6,701 nt of DNA from Tannerella sp. oral taxon 808 (GTDB lineage Bacteria > Bacteroidota > Bacteroidia > Bacteroidales > Tannerellaceae). A program made the position numbers and the translations under genes. Below are positions 6,019 to 6,701 of this stretch, piece by piece. The DNA lies in contig MIQB01000101.1 of NCBI GenBank assembly GCA_002890585.1, positions 1-6,701 of the forward strand, in the 5' to 3' direction. Position 1 is the stretch's first letter. Every line of letters starts with the position of its first letter. Under the pieces are notes generated by a model. The model was given only the letters and a program-made list of their open reading frames with translations, ran no database searches and was not told where the DNA came from.

Positions 6019-6588
6019 ATGCGCAACAAACTGCTCCCCCTCCTACTGCTGAGCATGGCAACGATCATCGGCCATGCACAATCCGCAAGCCTCGCCGACA
6101 GCCTCGCAGCCGACCTCCGCATGATCCGTCAAGCCACCGCACAACACACGAACCTATGGGGCATCGACCTCTACGGCCCACTCCTTTTCGTCGACCCTGA
6201 GACACGCGTGGCCTACACCAATGAGCCCGACAGCGCGGGCCTGTTTCAGCCCTGCGGCAGCCTCTATGCTGGCCACCTGCCAGATGAAGTCCTCACCGCC
6301 AACACCGCCACGACATGGGGCGGGCGGACGTGGGCGATGATCCTCCTGCCCCTCCCCAACGATCCGACGGATCGCACTGTCTTGCTTGCCCACGAGCTCT
6401 TCCATTGCGCCCAACCCCGCCTCCACTTCACAGGCCACGGTCTGTCCGGTGTATTCCGCCAGCCCCTCGTTGCGCTCGAGGGCATGTTCGGACGCGGCGG
6501 CGCCCGGGAAATGCCGGTGACGCTCCGTGCGGAAGGCGAGGGCATGGGTGAGGTGCGAGCGGCGCTCGTCGGGCGTGGTGGCGCGTAG
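6019..6588 (+). CDS. Secreted HExxH metallopeptidase-like protein, interrupted by an inversion at codon 141
   Basis: I do not recognise a named family. Residues 1-20 form a signal peptide (MRNKLLPLLLLSMATIIGHA), so the product should be exported. The zinc motif HELFH is at 125-129 in LLAHELFHCAQ, which suggests a periplasmic or outer-membrane metallopeptidase-like protein. The real gene continues only to about base 6440 (residue 140, ending LHFTGHG). From there the plus-strand frame (residues 141-189) is the antisense of coding sequence and should not be taken as genuine protein. The true continuation lies on the minus strand at 6664-6441 and includes NEGLAEYTG, which resembles the third-zinc-ligand glutamate motif of gluzincins (HExxH...NEGxA). 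As it stands, the product would lack that ligand. The gene starts 14 bp after the second phosphoesterase and is probably in the same operon. Confidence 0.75.
   Translation: MRNKLLPLLLLSMATIIGHAQSASLADSLAADLRMIRQATAQHTNLWGIDLYGPLLFVDPETRVAYTNEPDSAGLFQPCGSLYAGHLPDEVLTANTATTWGGRTWAMILLPLPNDPTDRTVLLAHELFHCAQPRLHFTGHGLSGVFRQPLVALEGMFGRGGAREMPVTLRAEGEGMGEVRAALVGRGGA
6404..6440 (+). repeat. Left arm of 37-bp perfect inverted repeat
   Basis: The sequence from ATTGCGCCCAACC to GGCCACGG is repeated exactly in reverse complement at 6665-6701. It encodes residues just after HELFH (CAQPRLHFTGHG). The match stops at 6440/6665 on the inner side. On the outer side it runs to the last base of the window, so its true length there is unknown. 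Confidence 0.95.
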
Positions 6589-6664
6589 GGCAGCTCGGAG
6601 CGCCTCCAGCTCTAATCGCATCAGGATGCGCCCCTTCTCCGTGTTGAGGTGGGCGTTGTCGCCT
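6441..6664 (-). pseudogene. Inverted coding segment of the HExxH gene
   Basis: Read on the minus strand, this 224-bp segment stays open and continues the gene in frame. Joined to the left arm at 6440 it reads GHGGDNAHLNTEKGR, then an Arg/Leu/Ala-rich helical stretch (MRLELEALRAAL), RSHLTHALAFRTERHRHFPG, and finally LERNEGLAEYTGQ near 6441. The continuity of frame and sense over both the join and the segment is the evidence that this is a displaced piece of the same gene. NEGLAEY supplies a plausible third metal ligand for HELFH. Whether the inversion exists in the cell or was made during amplification or assembly cannot be decided here. Confidence 0.8.
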
Positions 6665-6701
6665 CCGTGGCCTGTGAAGTGGAGGCGGGGTTGGGCGCAA
6701 T
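6665..6701 (-). repeat. Right arm of 37-bp perfect inverted repeat, at window end
   Basis: This is the exact reverse complement of 6404-6440 (begins CCGTGGCC, ends GGGCGCAAT). If the 224-bp segment were turned back, this arm would be read in frame as TVACEVEAGLGA after NEGLAEYTGQ. The sequence ends while the arms still match. Confidence 0.95.

Noticed and set aside
6441..6588. Plus-strand C-terminus (residues 141-189) of the HExxH protein as genuine sequence
   Set aside because: The opposite strand carries a better coding signal that continues the same gene in frame, so this is antisense readthrough after the inversion.

Overview
The window looks like a GC-rich Bacteroidota genome, probably a Bacteroidales relative of the Porphyromonas/Tannerella type. 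The protein families point that way: an NfnAB pair, a short AraC-type regulator and tandem four-helix YkuE-like phosphoesterases. So do promoter elements of the Bacteroidetes form (TTTG-like, 19 bp, TAnnTTTG) and start codons mostly lacking Shine-Dalgarno sites. The taxonomic call is an inference. Both ends lie inside genes, so this may be a whole short contig.

Layout. The minus strand holds, in transcription order towards the left edge, a FecCD-type ABC permease (2570-3595), a 42-bp tandem array (2193-2570), a small AraC-type regulator (1482-2006), nfnA (573-1373) and the start of nfnB (1-543, cut by the window edge). The plus strand holds two translationally coupled membrane metallophosphoesterases (3750-4850 and 4847-6004) and a secreted HExxH protein gene beginning at 6019. 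A 154-bp divergent region (3596-3749) carries a Bacteroidetes-type promoter facing each way.

How the genes relate. NfnA and NfnB would form the flavin-based electron-bifurcating transhydrogenase that couples NADH, NADPH and ferredoxin pools. The permease would be the membrane channel of an iron, haem or cobalamin importer, but its ATPase and binding protein are not here. The phosphoesterases and the HExxH protein form a probable plus-strand operon working in the envelope or periplasm.

Two things stand out. First, an AT-rich island in the GC-rich sequence holds nine head-to-tail 42-bp units, each with an 18-bp dyad. One base-pair position in the dyad is Watson-Crick in all nine units through three different pairs (C-G, T-A, A-T), so the symmetry appears to be kept rather than the sequence. 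The 42-bp period is about four helical turns, and the array lies just upstream of a plausible promoter for the AraC-type gene. Second, the HExxH gene is broken at 6440. The following 224 bp are inverted and flanked by perfect 37-bp inverted repeats. Turning the segment back restores a frame that joins HELFH to a downstream NEGLAEYTG motif. This is either an invertible phase switch inside a gene or a fold-back assembly or amplification chimera at a contig end.
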